From Mycobacteroides saopaulense (GTDB taxonomy: Bacteria > Actinomycetota > Actinomycetes > Mycobacteriales > Mycobacteriaceae), in assembly GCF_001456355.1 (NCBI RefSeq), contig NZ_CP010271.1:4585176-4649175 (forward strand): 64,000 nt of DNA. The letters are read 5' to 3'. The notes below the pieces were generated by a model. The model saw nothing but the letters and a program-made list of their open reading frames with translations. It ran no database searches and was not told the origin of the DNA. This document shows, piece by piece, positions 48,140 through 57,148 of the stretch; within the stretch, counting starts at the first letter, position 1; the number at the start of each line of letters is the position of its first letter. Position numbers and translations under genes: made by a program.

Positions 48140-48383
48140 CTGGGCGATCGTCTGACAGTCGAGTAGTTATCGAACGCCTTTCGGTATTCGATCCGCGAAT
48201 CCCGGTCTATATTTTTCGTGGTAGTTGAAACCCGATGGCAACCTGCAATTAGGTCGTTGAACTGCGGTTCATGTTGTTCAGTTACGAGAATCACTGTTAC
48301 AGATAATTGAAAGTTGTATAACAGTTTGCTGTGGGCCGATCGTGTGGTCGACGGCGCCCCCTATTTTTGATTACTGTGCGCGT
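48140..48383 (+). other. AT-richer intergenic region upstream of sigM
   Basis: No gene is seen. The 244 bp are distinctly AT-richer than their surroundings (TATATTTTTCG, ATAACAG, CTATTTTTGATTACTG), which marks the sigM promoter region. TACTGT at 48372-48377 is a -10 candidate with a 6-nt spacer to GTG 48384. SigM autoregulatory sites could lie here. Confidence 0.4.
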
Positions 48384-48974
48384 GTGGGCATGGTTCAGGG
48401 GGTTCTCACCACTCCTCAACACTCGGACGCCGAGCTGTTGGCTGCCCACGTCGCCGGCGATCCCTCGGCCTTCGAACAGCTGTTCCGCCGTCACCATCGC
48501 AGGCTCTACCGACTCGCCCGCGCCACCAGCCGCACCCCCGAGGATGCCGCCGATGCGCTGCAGGAGGCGATGCTGTCGGCGCACCGCGGAGCTGCCAACT
48601 TCCGCAATGACGCCGCGGTCACCAGCTGGCTGTACCGCATCGTCGTGAACGCCTGCCTGGATCGGCTACGCCGCAACAAAGCACACAGCCCGATCGAGCT
48701 CGAAGAGGACCTGTACACCGTTGAGGACCCCTCGACCAACGTCGACACCTCAATCGTCATCCAGAAGGCCCTGCTGCGGCTGCCCGCAGAACAGCGTGCG
48801 GCGGTCATCGCAGTCGATATGCAGGGATATTCGGTCGCCGATGCCGCTGAGCTGCTCGGTGTACCCGAAGGCACGGTGAAAAGTCGTTGTGCGCGTGCTC
48901 GCGCACGTCTGGCCGTCGCCCTGCACTATCTCGACAAGGCCGGCTCCGTCGAACCGGAAACCATCGACTACTAG
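48384..48974 (+). CDS. sigM: ECF sigma factor SigM
   Basis: 196 residues from GTG 48384; ATG 48390 is an equal alternative. Region 2 (SDAELLAAHVAGDPSAFEQLFRRHHRRLYRLARATSRTPEDAADALQEAMLSAHRGAANFRNDAAVTSWLYRIVVNACLDRLRR) and region 4 (ALLRLPAEQRAAVIAVDMQGYSVADAAELLGVPEGTVKSRCARARARLA) are complete. SigM directs a stress or stationary-phase regulon in mycobacteria. It is followed by its membrane-bound anti-sigma factor. The murJ-sigM-anti-sigma-trxB-trxA order is conserved from M. tuberculosis. Confidence 0.95.
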   Translation: MGMVQGVLTTPQHSDAELLAAHVAGDPSAFEQLFRRHHRRLYRLARATSRTPEDAADALQEAMLSAHRGAANFRNDAAVTSWLYRIVVNACLDRLRRNKAHSPIELEEDLYTVEDPSTNVDTSIVIQKALLRLPAEQRAAVIAVDMQGYSVADAAELLGVPEGTVKSRCARARARLAVALHYLDKAGSVEPETIDY

Positions 48975-49059
48975 CCGTGTGCCACCGTGTCACGATCCGC
49001 CTACAAATTGGGCAACGATCGTGGCGGTCGGTAGCTGGATATGGGAACAATGAACACAA

Positions 49060-49959
49060 ATGGTCAGCAACCAGCCGGGTGGCTCCGATGGCGAAGGTAA
49101 CCTCGACAAGGTGAACCTCGCCGAGGTACCGCTGTCACTAGAGGTCTTGGCCGACCTGCACGCCGGCGTCTACGACGCCGGTGATGCCGACGTACTTCGG
49201 CAACGGGCAGAGCACGATCCAGATGCACGCCAGGCGCTGGCCGCCCTCGGCCGTGTGCGCACCGACCTGGTGGCGTGGATGGAAAGTCCCGCACCCGATG
49301 TACCGGAGTCCGTCGTCGCCGACATCGTTGCCGCATTACGCACCGAGTCCGCCAAGTCCACGTTGCCCGCGGTAGCTGCGAATGCCCCTCGCCCCGCTGA
49401 CGCCGGCCTCAACCTGGTCACCGGGCCCGTTCCACTGGATCATCGCCGGCATCCGGCGGCAAAGCGTCGCTGGCTCGCCTACTCCGGCGCGGGCTTGGCC
49501 GCCGCCGCCTGCGTCGCCGTTGCCGTCACCCTGGTCGCACAGAACAATCACCGCGCCTCCCAGACCACCACCGCTGTGGCCGGACCCTCGTTGTCTCAGC
49601 AGATCGCACCCAAGACGGCCGCTCCGGTGGCACCAGAACTGCCCGCACAAAGCGCTTTGGGGCAGTCTCCCTTCCCGATATCCGGGAGTGAGATCACCGC
49701 ACTGGTCGGTCGCACACCCGCGTTCGGGGACCTACAGGATGCCGCGCGCCGCGCGTCCTGCCTCACCGGACTTGGCTTCTCGGCCTCCACCCCCGTACTG
49801 GGTGCACAGACTCTCGATGTCGACGGTCCCGCCGTGCTGATGGTCCTGCCTGCCGAACGCCCCGGCGAGCTACTGGCCGTGGCCGTGCGCCCGGGATGCA
49901 GCCAGTCCGACCCCCAGCGTGTGGCGCAGACCCGAATCGGCGCCGCACCCGGCCGGTAG
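49060..49959 (+). CDS. Membrane anti-sigma factor for SigM (Rv3912-like)
   Basis: 299 residues from ATG 49060. The N-terminal cytoplasmic part ([48 protein letters not shown]) looks like the sigma-binding segment. One span at residues about 136-160 ([23 protein letters not shown]) separates it from a Pro-rich exported domain containing SCLTGLGFS and RPGCSQSD. The zinc HxxxCxxC motif of ZAS anti-sigma factors is not present, so this is a zinc-free type. Position after sigM supports the role. Release of SigM would need regulated proteolysis (inference). Confidence 0.82.
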   Translation: MVSNQPGGSDGEGNLDKVNLAEVPLSLEVLADLHAGVYDAGDADVLRQRAEHDPDARQALAALGRVRTDLVAWMESPAPDVPESVVADIVAALRTESAKSTLPAVAANAPRPADAGLNLVTGPVPLDHRRHPAAKRRWLAYSGAGLAAAACVAVAVTLVAQNNHRASQTTTAVAGPSLSQQIAPKTAAPVAPELPAQSALGQSPFPISGSEITALVGRTPAFGDLQDAARRASCLTGLGFSASTPVLGAQTLDVDGPAVLMVLPAERPGELLAVAVRPGCSQSDPQRVAQTRIGAAPGR

Positions 49960-50075
49960 GGCCTACTACCTCGCACCGCCCGCCCCGGTGCGGAACATCC
50001 CGCTCTAGGCTGTTGTTTCATCACTCGCACGGCCCTGTTGGATCAGGGAATCAGATCGGATCAGAAGGGAACCGC

Positions 50076-51044
50076 ATGTCCGCGACCACTCCAGAATCGG
50101 ATGTCCACGAGCTCATCATCATCGGCTCCGGACCCGCTGGGTACACCGCGGCGGTCTACGCGGCCCGCGCTCAGCTGAAACCGATCGTGTTCGAGGGCAC
50201 CCAGTTCGGCGGCGCCTTGATGACCACCACTGAGGTCGAGAACTACCCCGGCTTCCGCGAGGGCATCATGGGACCGGACCTCATGGAGCAGATGCGCGAA
50301 CAGGCCATTCGCTTCGGCGCCGATCTGCGGACCGAGGACGTCGATGAGGTGTCCCTGCAGGGCCCTGTGAAGTCCGTGACCGTCGGTGACGAGGTTTACC
50401 ACGCACGGGCCGTCATCCTGGCCATGGGCGCCGCACCGCGGTACCTCGGTGTTCCCGGCGAGGACACCCTGCTCGGCCGGGGAGTGAGTTCCTGTGCCAC
50501 CTGCGACGGCTTCTTCTTCAAGGACCAAGACATCGCCGTCATCGGCGGCGGAGACTCCGCCATGGAAGAAGCGACATTCCTCACACGCTTTGCCCGCAGT
50601 GTGACGCTCATCCACCGCCGCGAAGAATTCCGCGCCTCCAAGATCATGCTGGAGCGCGCCTATGCAGACCCCAAGATCAAGGTCCTGACCAACACCAAGA
50701 TCGTCGGGGTCGAGGGCACCGACTCGGTGACCGGACTGAAGCTGGAGGACACCGCGACCGGCGAGTCCTCCCAACTCCCGGTCACCGGGATGTTCGTCGC
50801 CGTCGGCCATGACCCCCGTAGCGAACTTGTGCGCGATGTCGTCGACGTCGACCCCGACGGGTACGTACTGGTTCGCGACCGCAGCACCTACACCTCGTTG
50901 GAGGGTGTCTTCGCCGCAGGCGACCTCGTGGACCGCACCTACCGCCAAGCCGTCACTGCCGCCGGAAGTGGTTGTGCCGCAGCCATTGACGCCGAGCGAT
51001 GGCTTGCGGAAACGGCCCATTCCCAGACTCTCGTCGAGGCCTAG
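50076..51044 (+). CDS. trxB: Thioredoxin reductase
   Basis: 322 residues from ATG 50076. FAD motif [20 protein letters not shown], redox-active [12 protein letters not shown] with C140 and C143, NADPH motif [15 protein letters not shown] and HRREEFRAS, and the C-terminal FAD motif [24 protein letters not shown]. Low-molecular-weight flavoenzyme that passes electrons from NADPH to thioredoxin. Thirty bases separate it from trxA, so the two are cotranscribed. Length is normal. Confidence 0.97.
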   Translation: MSATTPESDVHELIIIGSGPAGYTAAVYAARAQLKPIVFEGTQFGGALMTTTEVENYPGFREGIMGPDLMEQMREQAIRFGADLRTEDVDEVSLQGPVKSVTVGDEVYHARAVILAMGAAPRYLGVPGEDTLLGRGVSSCATCDGFFFKDQDIAVIGGGDSAMEEATFLTRFARSVTLIHRREEFRASKIMLERAYADPKIKVLTNTKIVGVEGTDSVTGLKLEDTATGESSQLPVTGMFVAVGHDPRSELVRDVVDVDPDGYVLVRDRSTYTSLEGVFAAGDLVDRTYRQAVTAAGSGCAAAIDAERWLAETAHSQTLVEA

Positions 51045-51073
51045 CCTCACCCTCACTGATCAAAAGGAGAACC

Positions 51074-51403
51074 ATGAGCGACCACGCGACCGTTACCGTC
51101 ACCGACGACTCGTTCCAGGACGACGTCGTCTCCAGCAACAAGCCGGTGCTGGTGGATTTCTGGGCGACCTGGTGTGGACCCTGCAAGATGGTGGCCCCCG
51201 TACTCGAGGAAATCGCCAAGGATCACGGCGACGCCCTGACCATCGCCAAGCTCGACGTGGACGCCAACCCGGAGACCGCGCGCGCGTTTCAGGTGACCTC
51301 GATCCCCACCATGATCCTGTTCCAGAATGGTGAGGCAACCAAGCGCATCGTCGGTGCCAAGAGCAAGTCGGCGTTGCTGCGTGAACTGGACGGAGTGGTC
51401 TAA
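51074..51403 (+). CDS. trxA: Thioredoxin
   Basis: 109 residues from ATG 51074 with AAAAGGAGAA in front. Active site [16 protein letters not shown] (C34, C37), cis-Pro region [14 protein letters not shown], and a normal C-terminus. It is the housekeeping disulphide reductase fed by trxB and supports ribonucleotide reductase and peroxiredoxins. A bulged hairpin follows the stop. Confidence 0.97.
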   Translation: MSDHATVTVTDDSFQDDVVSSNKPVLVDFWATWCGPCKMVAPVLEEIAKDHGDALTIAKLDVDANPETARAFQVTSIPTMILFQNGEATKRIVGAKSKSALLRELDGVV

Positions 51404-51405
51404 CC

Positions 51406-51428
51406 GGCCCAACACCGGTCGGTTGGCC
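51406..51428 (+). terminator. Hairpin after trxA
   Basis: GGCC-C-AAC and GTTGGCC pair with one bulged C around an 8-base loop, starting 3 bp after the trxA stop. No T-tract. Confidence 0.45.
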
Positions 51429-51538
51429 ATGCCGGGAGTTTCGCCCATCGCCTAGGCATCTGAGACAATATTGCCGTCCCGACGACGGGCAGCCGCTGTC
51501 CGATGGGTGGCAGTGCGGTTTCTTGCGAAAGGCGGAGT

Positions 51539-52726
51539 ATGACGACAGGCGCGTCGAACATTCGCCACGGCGATCGAGGCCCAGCCGTCACCGAGGTGCG
51601 CGAGGTACTGGCCGCACTCGGCTTCCTCGAGGACCCCGATGAGGTCTTGGCGACCGGTCGGCATGTGCTGGTGGATCACTTCGACGCGACGCTCGACGAC
51701 GCCGTACGGGCGTTCCAACAGCGCCGTGGCCTGCTCGTCGACGGCATTGTGGGGCCCGCCACCTATCGCACCCTCAAAGAGGCCTCCTACCGGCTCGGGG
51801 CGCGCACGCTTTACCACCAGTTCTCCGCACCGATGTACGGCGACGATGTGGCCACCCTGCAGAAGCGTCTCCAAGATCTGGGGTTCTACACCGGTCTGGT
51901 CGACGGCAACTTCGGGCTGCAGACCTACAACTCGCTCATGTCGTACCAGCGGGAGTACGGGCTGACCGCCGATGGCATTTGCGGACCGGAAACGCTGCGC
52001 TCCTTCCAGTTGCTGGGCCGTCATGTCACCGGCGGATCCGCGCACGCGATCCGTGAGACCGAACACGTCCGCAACGCCGGCCCGCAGCTGTCGGGCAAGC
52101 GGATCGTGATCGACCCCGGTCTGGGGGGCTCCGACCGCGGTGTCATCGTGCCGGGCCGGGAGGGCCCCACCAGCGAATCAGACATCTTGTGGGACTTGGC
52201 AAGTCGACTCGAAGGACGGATGACCGCCATCGGGATGGACACCTACATCTCGCGCGCCATCCAGAACAACCCCACCGATATCGAGCGCGCCACCTACGCC
52301 AACAACGTCGGTGCCGATCTGATGATCAGTCTGCGCTTCGACTCGCAGCCCACTGTGGCGGCCAGTGGGGTCGCGTCCTACCACTTCGGCAACCTGCACG
52401 GCTCGGTATCCACCATCGGACACATGCTGGCCGACTTCATTCAGCGAGAAGTGACGGCGCGCACCGGGTTACGTGACTGCCGAGCTCACGGCCGCACCTG
52501 GGACCTGCTGCGTTTGACCCGGATGCCCACCGTGCAGGTCGACATCGGCTACATCACCTCGCCGAACGATGTCTCCGTGCTCAGCGCCGCCCATTACCGC
52601 GATGTGGTGGCCGAATCGATTCTGGCCGCGGTCAAGCGTGTGTACCTGCTCGGCAAGAACGATCGGCCCACGGGCACATTCACTTTCGACGAGCTGCTGG
52701 CGCACGAATTGTCCGCCGGAAGCTAG
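51539..52726 (+). CDS. cwlM: CwlM, degenerate amidase-fold regulator of peptidoglycan synthesis
   Basis: 395 residues from ATG 51539. Two peptidoglycan-binding PG_binding_1 repeats (VTEVREVLAALGFLED..., VATLQKRLQDLGFYTGLVDGNFG) precede an amidase_3-like domain. Zinc ligands usual for amidases are altered: IDPGLGG where H is normal, ISLRFD where SIHAN is normal, and VDIGYI where VETGF is normal; SESDILWDL keeps the glutamate. So it is probably not a hydrolase but the cytoplasmic PknB-phosphorylated activator of MurA, as for M. tuberculosis CwlM. It meets the ferredoxin gene convergently with a 4-bp overlap. Confidence 0.93.
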   Translation: MTTGASNIRHGDRGPAVTEVREVLAALGFLEDPDEVLATGRHVLVDHFDATLDDAVRAFQQRRGLLVDGIVGPATYRTLKEASYRLGARTLYHQFSAPMYGDDVATLQKRLQDLGFYTGLVDGNFGLQTYNSLMSYQREYGLTADGICGPETLRSFQLLGRHVTGGSAHAIRETEHVRNAGPQLSGKRIVIDPGLGGSDRGVIVPGREGPTSESDILWDLASRLEGRMTAIGMDTYISRAIQNNPTDIERATYANNVGADLMISLRFDSQPTVAASGVASYHFGNLHGSVSTIGHMLADFIQREVTARTGLRDCRAHGRTWDLLRLTRMPTVQVDIGYITSPNDVSVLSAAHYRDVVAESILAAVKRVYLLGKNDRPTGTFTFDELLAHELSAGS

Positions 52727-52944
52727 CTCAGGCGCCGGACCTCGATAGCTGCGGCCGGACAGACGTGTGCCGCCTCGGCCGCTCCCCGCGCCTGCTCCGG
52801 CGATAGCCTCTCCGTCTGCAGTGACACGGCGGTGCCGTCGGCATCCTCTCCGAACAGATCCGGATGTTGCGTCACGCAATACCTGGATCCCATACACAGG
52901 TCCTGATCGACAACCACGGTCACACCGCTGTCCGGAGCGTTCAC
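52723..52944 (-). CDS. 3Fe-4S ferredoxin for the adjacent P450
   Basis: 73 residues from ATG 52944 (MNAPDSGVTVVVD). Cluster ligands C17, C23 and C62 form the C-x5-C...CP pattern (CMGSRYC, HVCPAA) of mycobacterial P450-associated ferredoxins, which hold a [3Fe-4S] cluster. The second motif residue is serine where many have histidine. It is the distal gene after the P450 with 1 bp between the two, so it is almost certainly its electron donor. Electrons would come from NAD(P)H via a ferredoxin reductase, which is not encoded in the cassette. Confidence 0.9.
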   Translation of the reverse strand: MNAPDSGVTVVVDQDLCMGSRYCVTQHPDLFGEDADGTAVSLQTERLSPEQARGAAEAAHVCPAAAIEVRRLS

Positions 52945-52945
52945 G

Positions 52946-54553
52946 TCACGCCGTCGTCAGCACGACAGGCAGGCCGCCGTCGAGGGTCACCGAGAAATTG
53001 AAGTGATGCTTAGGTTCCCAGCCCTCGGGTAATGCCAAGCGGTACCGCTGGAAGATGATCGCCAGTAAGAACTGCGCGTTCATGTATGCCATGCCCGTGC
53101 CCAGGCAGTGGTGCCTGCCCGATCCAAATGGCATGAAGGCCAACCGTGGACGGTCTTTGGCCGCTGCCTCATCCATAAAGCGGTTCGGATCATACAAATC
53201 GGGGGCCGTCCACCACCGCGGATCGCGATGGATGGAGTACAGCGAGGGTCCCACGATGGTGTACTGCGGGATGAAGTATCCGCCTATCACGTCATCTTCC
53301 ATGGCGAACCGGGGATTGAGCGGATGCCCCTGTAGCCTTTGCCCCTCGTCGAAACATGCCTTGGCCCAAGCCAATTTGGGCAAGTCGTCCGGCGTCGGCA
53401 CCGCACCGTTCAAAGAGTCCACCTCGGCGCACAGGCGCCCGAGATGTTCGGGGTGTGCAAGCAGCAGGGCGAGCGTCCATGAAAGCGATGCCACCACCGT
53501 CTCGTAGCCGCCCGCCATGAGGATCATCAACTCCATGCTGAGATCTCGCTCCGACAGCGGGCTTCCGTCGTCGTAGGTGGCCTCCAACAGCAGACTCAAC
53601 AAGTCGGGCGTCTCGATCGGATTATTCCGGCGGTCCTTGATCAGCCGCCGGGTCAACCGCCACAGCCTCCACATGGACCGTGGCGCGGACTCCCGTCCGG
53701 GTAGGGGGAAAAGATTCGGCAGTGGGCTCATCAACGTCACCGATGCCATCATGGACATGAAAGTCCTTAGATCGACGTCTGTTTCGTGGATCTCCCGCTC
53801 GGTGATGGAAGACGAGAACATCGCGCGGAGAAAGGCGGGCAGGGTCACCTGTGCGATGGCATGCTGCAGGTCTACCCGCCGACCGCTGCCGGCCCAGCGC
53901 TCCCATCCGTCGACTCGCCGCACAAACTCGTCCGCGATGACCTCCGCCACCCGTGCCAGGTGCCGCCGGCCGAACATCGGCATCAGCATCCGGCGCCGCT
54001 GCCGGAACTTGTCCCCCTCCAGCATCGGAATTGCCGCGCCAATCAAGCCCATCGCCGCCTGGCCCGGCCCGATCATGCTGTATCGGCCCACCGGATCGTC
54101 CATAACCTGGCTGGCATAGTCCGGGTGATTCACCACCACGATGCTGCCGCCGAGCGGGAAAGGCACCCGATACACATCGCCGAATTCCCTGGCACAGCGC
54201 CGAAAGAACTCGAACGGTTCACGACGCATTTCCGGCACGCTGCCCAGGATGGGGTGACCGACGGGCCCGGGCGGGCTGAGCGCCGGACTCCCCACACCCC
54301 TGGCCATGCTGGACACCATCGGAATCCCTCCGCGGGTAATCCACCACGGGTCCTGCCGCACAGATTCGAATCTTCTTTGAGTCCTGGCTATTTCGTTGAC
54401 CTCACGTACCGTCGGATTCATCGGCAGCGGCCCCCACCTCCCCGCCAGCTCGCGAGGCAGCCCCTCAGCTGCGGGACCTCGGGTTTGAGTCGGCGTCGGG
54501 GCGCCGATCGGGCACACTCCGGCCGTGACCTCGGACAACGGTGCTTGCGTCAT
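52946..54553 (-). CDS. Cytochrome P450 monooxygenase
   Basis: 535 residues from ATG 54553, preceded by an AAAGGAGGG ribosome site; a GTG at 54586 overlapping the upstream stop would add 11 residues. Heme-binding FGSGRHHCLGTGMA, I-helix AGGYETVVAS, K-helix FDEGQRLQG (ExxR) and DPNRF are all intact. A long N-terminal extension of about 85 residues precedes the globular domain (PPGPVGHPILGSVPEM), which is unusual for soluble bacterial P450s. The substrate is unknown; the neighbouring AveC-like membrane protein suggests a lipid or polyketide. Confidence 0.93.
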   Translation of the reverse strand: MTQAPLSEVTAGVCPIGAPTPTQTRGPAAEGLPRELAGRWGPLPMNPTVREVNEIARTQRRFESVRQDPWWITRGGIPMVSSMARGVGSPALSPPGPVGHPILGSVPEMRREPFEFFRRCAREFGDVYRVPFPLGGSIVVVNHPDYASQVMDDPVGRYSMIGPGQAAMGLIGAAIPMLEGDKFRQRRRMLMPMFGRRHLARVAEVIADEFVRRVDGWERWAGSGRRVDLQHAIAQVTLPAFLRAMFSSSITEREIHETDVDLRTFMSMMASVTLMSPLPNLFPLPGRESAPRSMWRLWRLTRRLIKDRRNNPIETPDLLSLLLEATYDDGSPLSERDLSMELMILMAGGYETVVASLSWTLALLLAHPEHLGRLCAEVDSLNGAVPTPDDLPKLAWAKACFDEGQRLQGHPLNPRFAMEDDVIGGYFIPQYTIVGPSLYSIHRDPRWWTAPDLYDPNRFMDEAAAKDRPRLAFMPFGSGRHHCLGTGMAYMNAQFLLAIIFQRYRLALPEGWEPKHHFNFSVTLDGGLPVVLTTA

Positions 54554-54582
54554 GTTGATGCCCTCCTTTCCCGCGAGCCCGG

Positions 54583-55431
54583 TCACGCGGCGGGAACAGG
54601 CTGTCGGGCGGCCGCGGTGCGAACCGGACCCAGCACCTTGGCCCCCACCTCATCGCGATACCGCTGGCACGTAGGCGAATACGCGACAATCACCACGGCA
54701 AGCAAGTTGAGGCCCGTGGAGAGGGCCGCCAGCCCCCACGACGGCAACGGTGCCAACCCCAGGTGAATCGCGAAATAGTTCGGCAGCGTGCAGACGATGG
54801 TGTACGCGAGATATGCTCCAGGCGCAACGAACGGGATTATGGCCCAACGGTATCCGCGCATATGCGGCCGGATCACCACAAGTACCCAGGCGATCATGAC
54901 CAGAAATCCGCCATTTTGCACGAGGCTGGGCAGAGGCACCCCGAAGACGAGCGCGTTGTTGCTGTAATACCTCATGAGACCGAAGTGACTGTTGACCATC
55001 TCGCCGATGCACTCCGCGATACCGAACACCAATGCAAAGGCAATGAGCGTCCAAGCCGCCCAACCCTTTTTGATCATTTCATACACGACCAGCGCTGTCG
55101 GCGCGGTACCAACCCACACCAGAGGGACGAAGATCGGCAGCGGCCGGTCGGCAATCGTGACGTAGGGCAAGGCGTTGGTCATGTAGGTGGTCGCACCGAT
55201 GACATCGAGCCAGGGCTCGACGAAATACGGCAGGATCGTCACCCCGCTGAACAGGATCAGCCAGTACATCAGCGCGTCTTCATGCTTGCGCACCGTCATC
55301 CATCCCACCCAGATGAGTGAAATCGCAAGACACACAACAAGTACCGCGACCACTATCCAGGCCCACCAAGGTTCGCCGTAGATGACCGGTGGCGGTCCCC
55401 ACTGCGCCCCTGCGCCCAACCGTGTCATCAC
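54583..55431 (-). CDS. Seven-span membrane protein, AveC-like
   Basis: 282 residues with about seven hydrophobic spans. Characteristic stretches are MYWLILFSGVTILPYFVEPWLDVIGATTYMTNALPYV, AECIGEMVNSHFGLMRYYSNNALVFGVPLPSLVQNGGFLVMIA and PGAYLAYTIVCTLPNYFA. This layout resembles the AveC/MeiC-type spirocyclase-like proteins common beside P450 genes in mycobacteria; I cannot confirm it by search. It overlaps the longer P450 start by 4 nt, so the two are coupled. A role in cyclising or positioning a hydrophobic P450 substrate is only a guess. Confidence 0.6.
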   Translation of the reverse strand: MMTRLGAGAQWGPPPVIYGEPWWAWIVVAVLVVCLAISLIWVGWMTVRKHEDALMYWLILFSGVTILPYFVEPWLDVIGATTYMTNALPYVTIADRPLPIFVPLVWVGTAPTALVVYEMIKKGWAAWTLIAFALVFGIAECIGEMVNSHFGLMRYYSNNALVFGVPLPSLVQNGGFLVMIAWVLVVIRPHMRGYRWAIIPFVAPGAYLAYTIVCTLPNYFAIHLGLAPLPSWGLAALSTGLNLLAVVIVAYSPTCQRYRDEVGAKVLGPVRTAAARQPVPAA

Positions 55432-55558
55432 CCGTGTCCTTTCGTCATCGCCATGCAGCTCATTCGGACACTAATGTCTGGTTTGAGAATAAGTCAATCA
55501 TTTCAAGACAAATGATTCCGCCGAACGACGGGTGTCGTGGCGGATCCGTGCCGTCGAC

Positions 55559-55574
55559 TATCCTCAGCCGCATG
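55559..55574 (+). promoter_or_regulatory. Leaderless-type -10 element of the TetR gene
   Basis: TATCCT (55559-55564), 7 nt, then ATG 55572. The 140-bp divergent region also holds TGTCTGGTTTGA and TTTCAAGACA halves at about 55475-55509 that could be the TetR operator. Confidence 0.45.
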
Positions 55575-56213
55575 GAGGATCCCTCGGGACCACCGATCCG
55601 AATGGCGGATCGGCAGCGCGCTCGGCGCAGTGAGCTCGTCAAGGAAGAGGTCGTCGAGGCCGCGCTCGCCGAGTTCTCCGAGCGCGGCTATCACCAGACC
55701 TCGATCGCGCACATTGCCGAACGGCTCGGCACGGGCCACTCGATGTTCTACCGATACTTCACGAACAAGCGCGACATCCTGGAACACGTGGTCCAGCACG
55801 CCACGCAACGAACCATCGAAACGCTCAGCCACACGTTGCCGGGCCGCATCACGTCACTGGACGAATTCCACGATTTCGCGGTGAATCTCGGCCTCGCCTA
55901 CATCGAGCTGGTAGTCGCTGACCCGCGGCTTTCCCGTCTGCTGCTGCAGCAGGGAGCTGCGGTCGATGCGGAGATGACCGCACAGTTCTGTGGCGTATTC
56001 GACGCCGGCGCTTCGGTTCTCGCGGGTCTATTGCGCGACGGGATCGAATCCGGTTACGTCCGTGCCGATATCGATGTCGAGGCCGTGGCGGATTCGGTGG
56101 CCGGCATTCCACTGGGCATCCTCGCCCGCTACGGACACGAGCCCGATCAGGACATCCTGGCCTCGAGGGTGCGGGCCACCGCCGCTCTCGTATGCCGGGG
56201 AATCGCTCCCTGA
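55572..56213 (+). CDS. TetR-family regulator of the P450 cassette
   Basis: 213 residues from ATG 55572; the frame upstream to 55389 lies in the promoter region. Helix-turn-helix EVVEAALAEFSERGYHQTSIAHIAERLGTGHSMFYRYFTNKRDILEHV, then a helical ligand domain. It is divergent from the AveC-like/P450/ferredoxin genes and overlaps the metallo-hydrolase gene by 22 bp, so it probably controls both arms. The inducer is unknown. Confidence 0.9.
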   Translation: MEDPSGPPIRMADRQRARRSELVKEEVVEAALAEFSERGYHQTSIAHIAERLGTGHSMFYRYFTNKRDILEHVVQHATQRTIETLSHTLPGRITSLDEFHDFAVNLGLAYIELVVADPRLSRLLLQQGAAVDAEMTAQFCGVFDAGASVLAGLLRDGIESGYVRADIDVEAVADSVAGIPLGILARYGHEPDQDILASRVRATAALVCRGIAP

Positions 56214-57148
56214 CGGGAATACCCGCCCTCAACTCCGCGTTTTCCGCCGCTGTGAAGACTTTCACCGTCGGCGATGCGACCATTACTCAGCTCACCGAAC
56301 GGGATGTGTGGCCCATCGCGCCACGTCACTGGTATCCAGACCTCACCGACCAACAGCTCGCATTCGTTCGCGAGACATACGCACCCGCCGCCGTCTCCGC
56401 AGACGGTGCGGAGCTGATCTTCGCGATCCACAACTACGTCATCGAACTCGGCGGCACGGTGATCGTGGTCGACACCTGCTCGGGCAATCACAAGAACAGG
56501 CCGCTCTTTCCCGACCTGCACATGCTCGATACCGATTACCTCGCACATCTCCATCAGGCTGGACACGCTCCCGGCGACGTCGACATCGTCATCAACACCC
56601 ACCTGCATCTGGACCACTGCGGGTGGAACACCCAGCTGACGCGCGGACAGTGGCAACCCACCTTTGCCAACGCTACCTATCTCTTCCATGCCACGGAGCT
56701 CGAATACATTCAGGCCCAATGGGAATCGGCGCCCGCAGAACAATGGGCGGACAACGGCGGTTGGGTCTACCAGGACAGCATCCTGCCGGTCCTGGAACAC
56801 GCCTCGCACGACGTCGTCGAGTCCGGGCAGCTGCTTCACGGCAATGGCTCCACCCAGGTCAGCGTCCTGGGCGCCGCGGGCCACACTCCCGGACACCTCG
56901 CCATCGAAGTGCGCTCTCCGGATGCCGGGGTGATCATCGCCGGTGACACATTGCACCACCCCATGCAGGCGCAATTCCCCGAACTACCGTTCTACGCCGA
57001 CGCCGACGCATCGACAGCCGCCGTGACGCGACAATCACTGCTCGGGCGCTGCGCCGATGAAGGGCTCAAACTTCTCGCTGCCCATTTCCCACCACACCTG
57101 CCGCTCGGTGTCCGTCGCGACGGCGCTGGGTTTCGGTGGGTGGACTAG
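56192..57148 (+). CDS. Metallo-beta-lactamase-fold hydrolase
   Basis: 318 residues from ATG 56192. Zinc motif NTHLHLDHCGW with H137, H139, D141 and H142, plus the later AAGHTPGHLAIEV and IIAGDTLHHPM. The N-terminal portion resembles quorum-quenching-lactonase-like and related MBL-fold hydrolases, though substrate cannot be told. Overlap with the TetR gene indicates coupled expression. It may open or hydrolyse an ester or lactone made or modified by the P450 arm (inference). It is convergent with the acetyltransferase gene. Confidence 0.88.
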   Translation: MPGNRSLTGIPALNSAFSAAVKTFTVGDATITQLTERDVWPIAPRHWYPDLTDQQLAFVRETYAPAAVSADGAELIFAIHNYVIELGGTVIVVDTCSGNHKNRPLFPDLHMLDTDYLAHLHQAGHAPGDVDIVINTHLHLDHCGWNTQLTRGQWQPTFANATYLFHATELEYIQAQWESAPAEQWADNGGWVYQDSILPVLEHASHDVVESGQLLHGNGSTQVSVLGAAGHTPGHLAIEVRSPDAGVIIAGDTLHHPMQAQFPELPFYADADASTAAVTRQSLLGRCADEGLKLLAAHFPPHLPLGVRRDGAGFRWVD

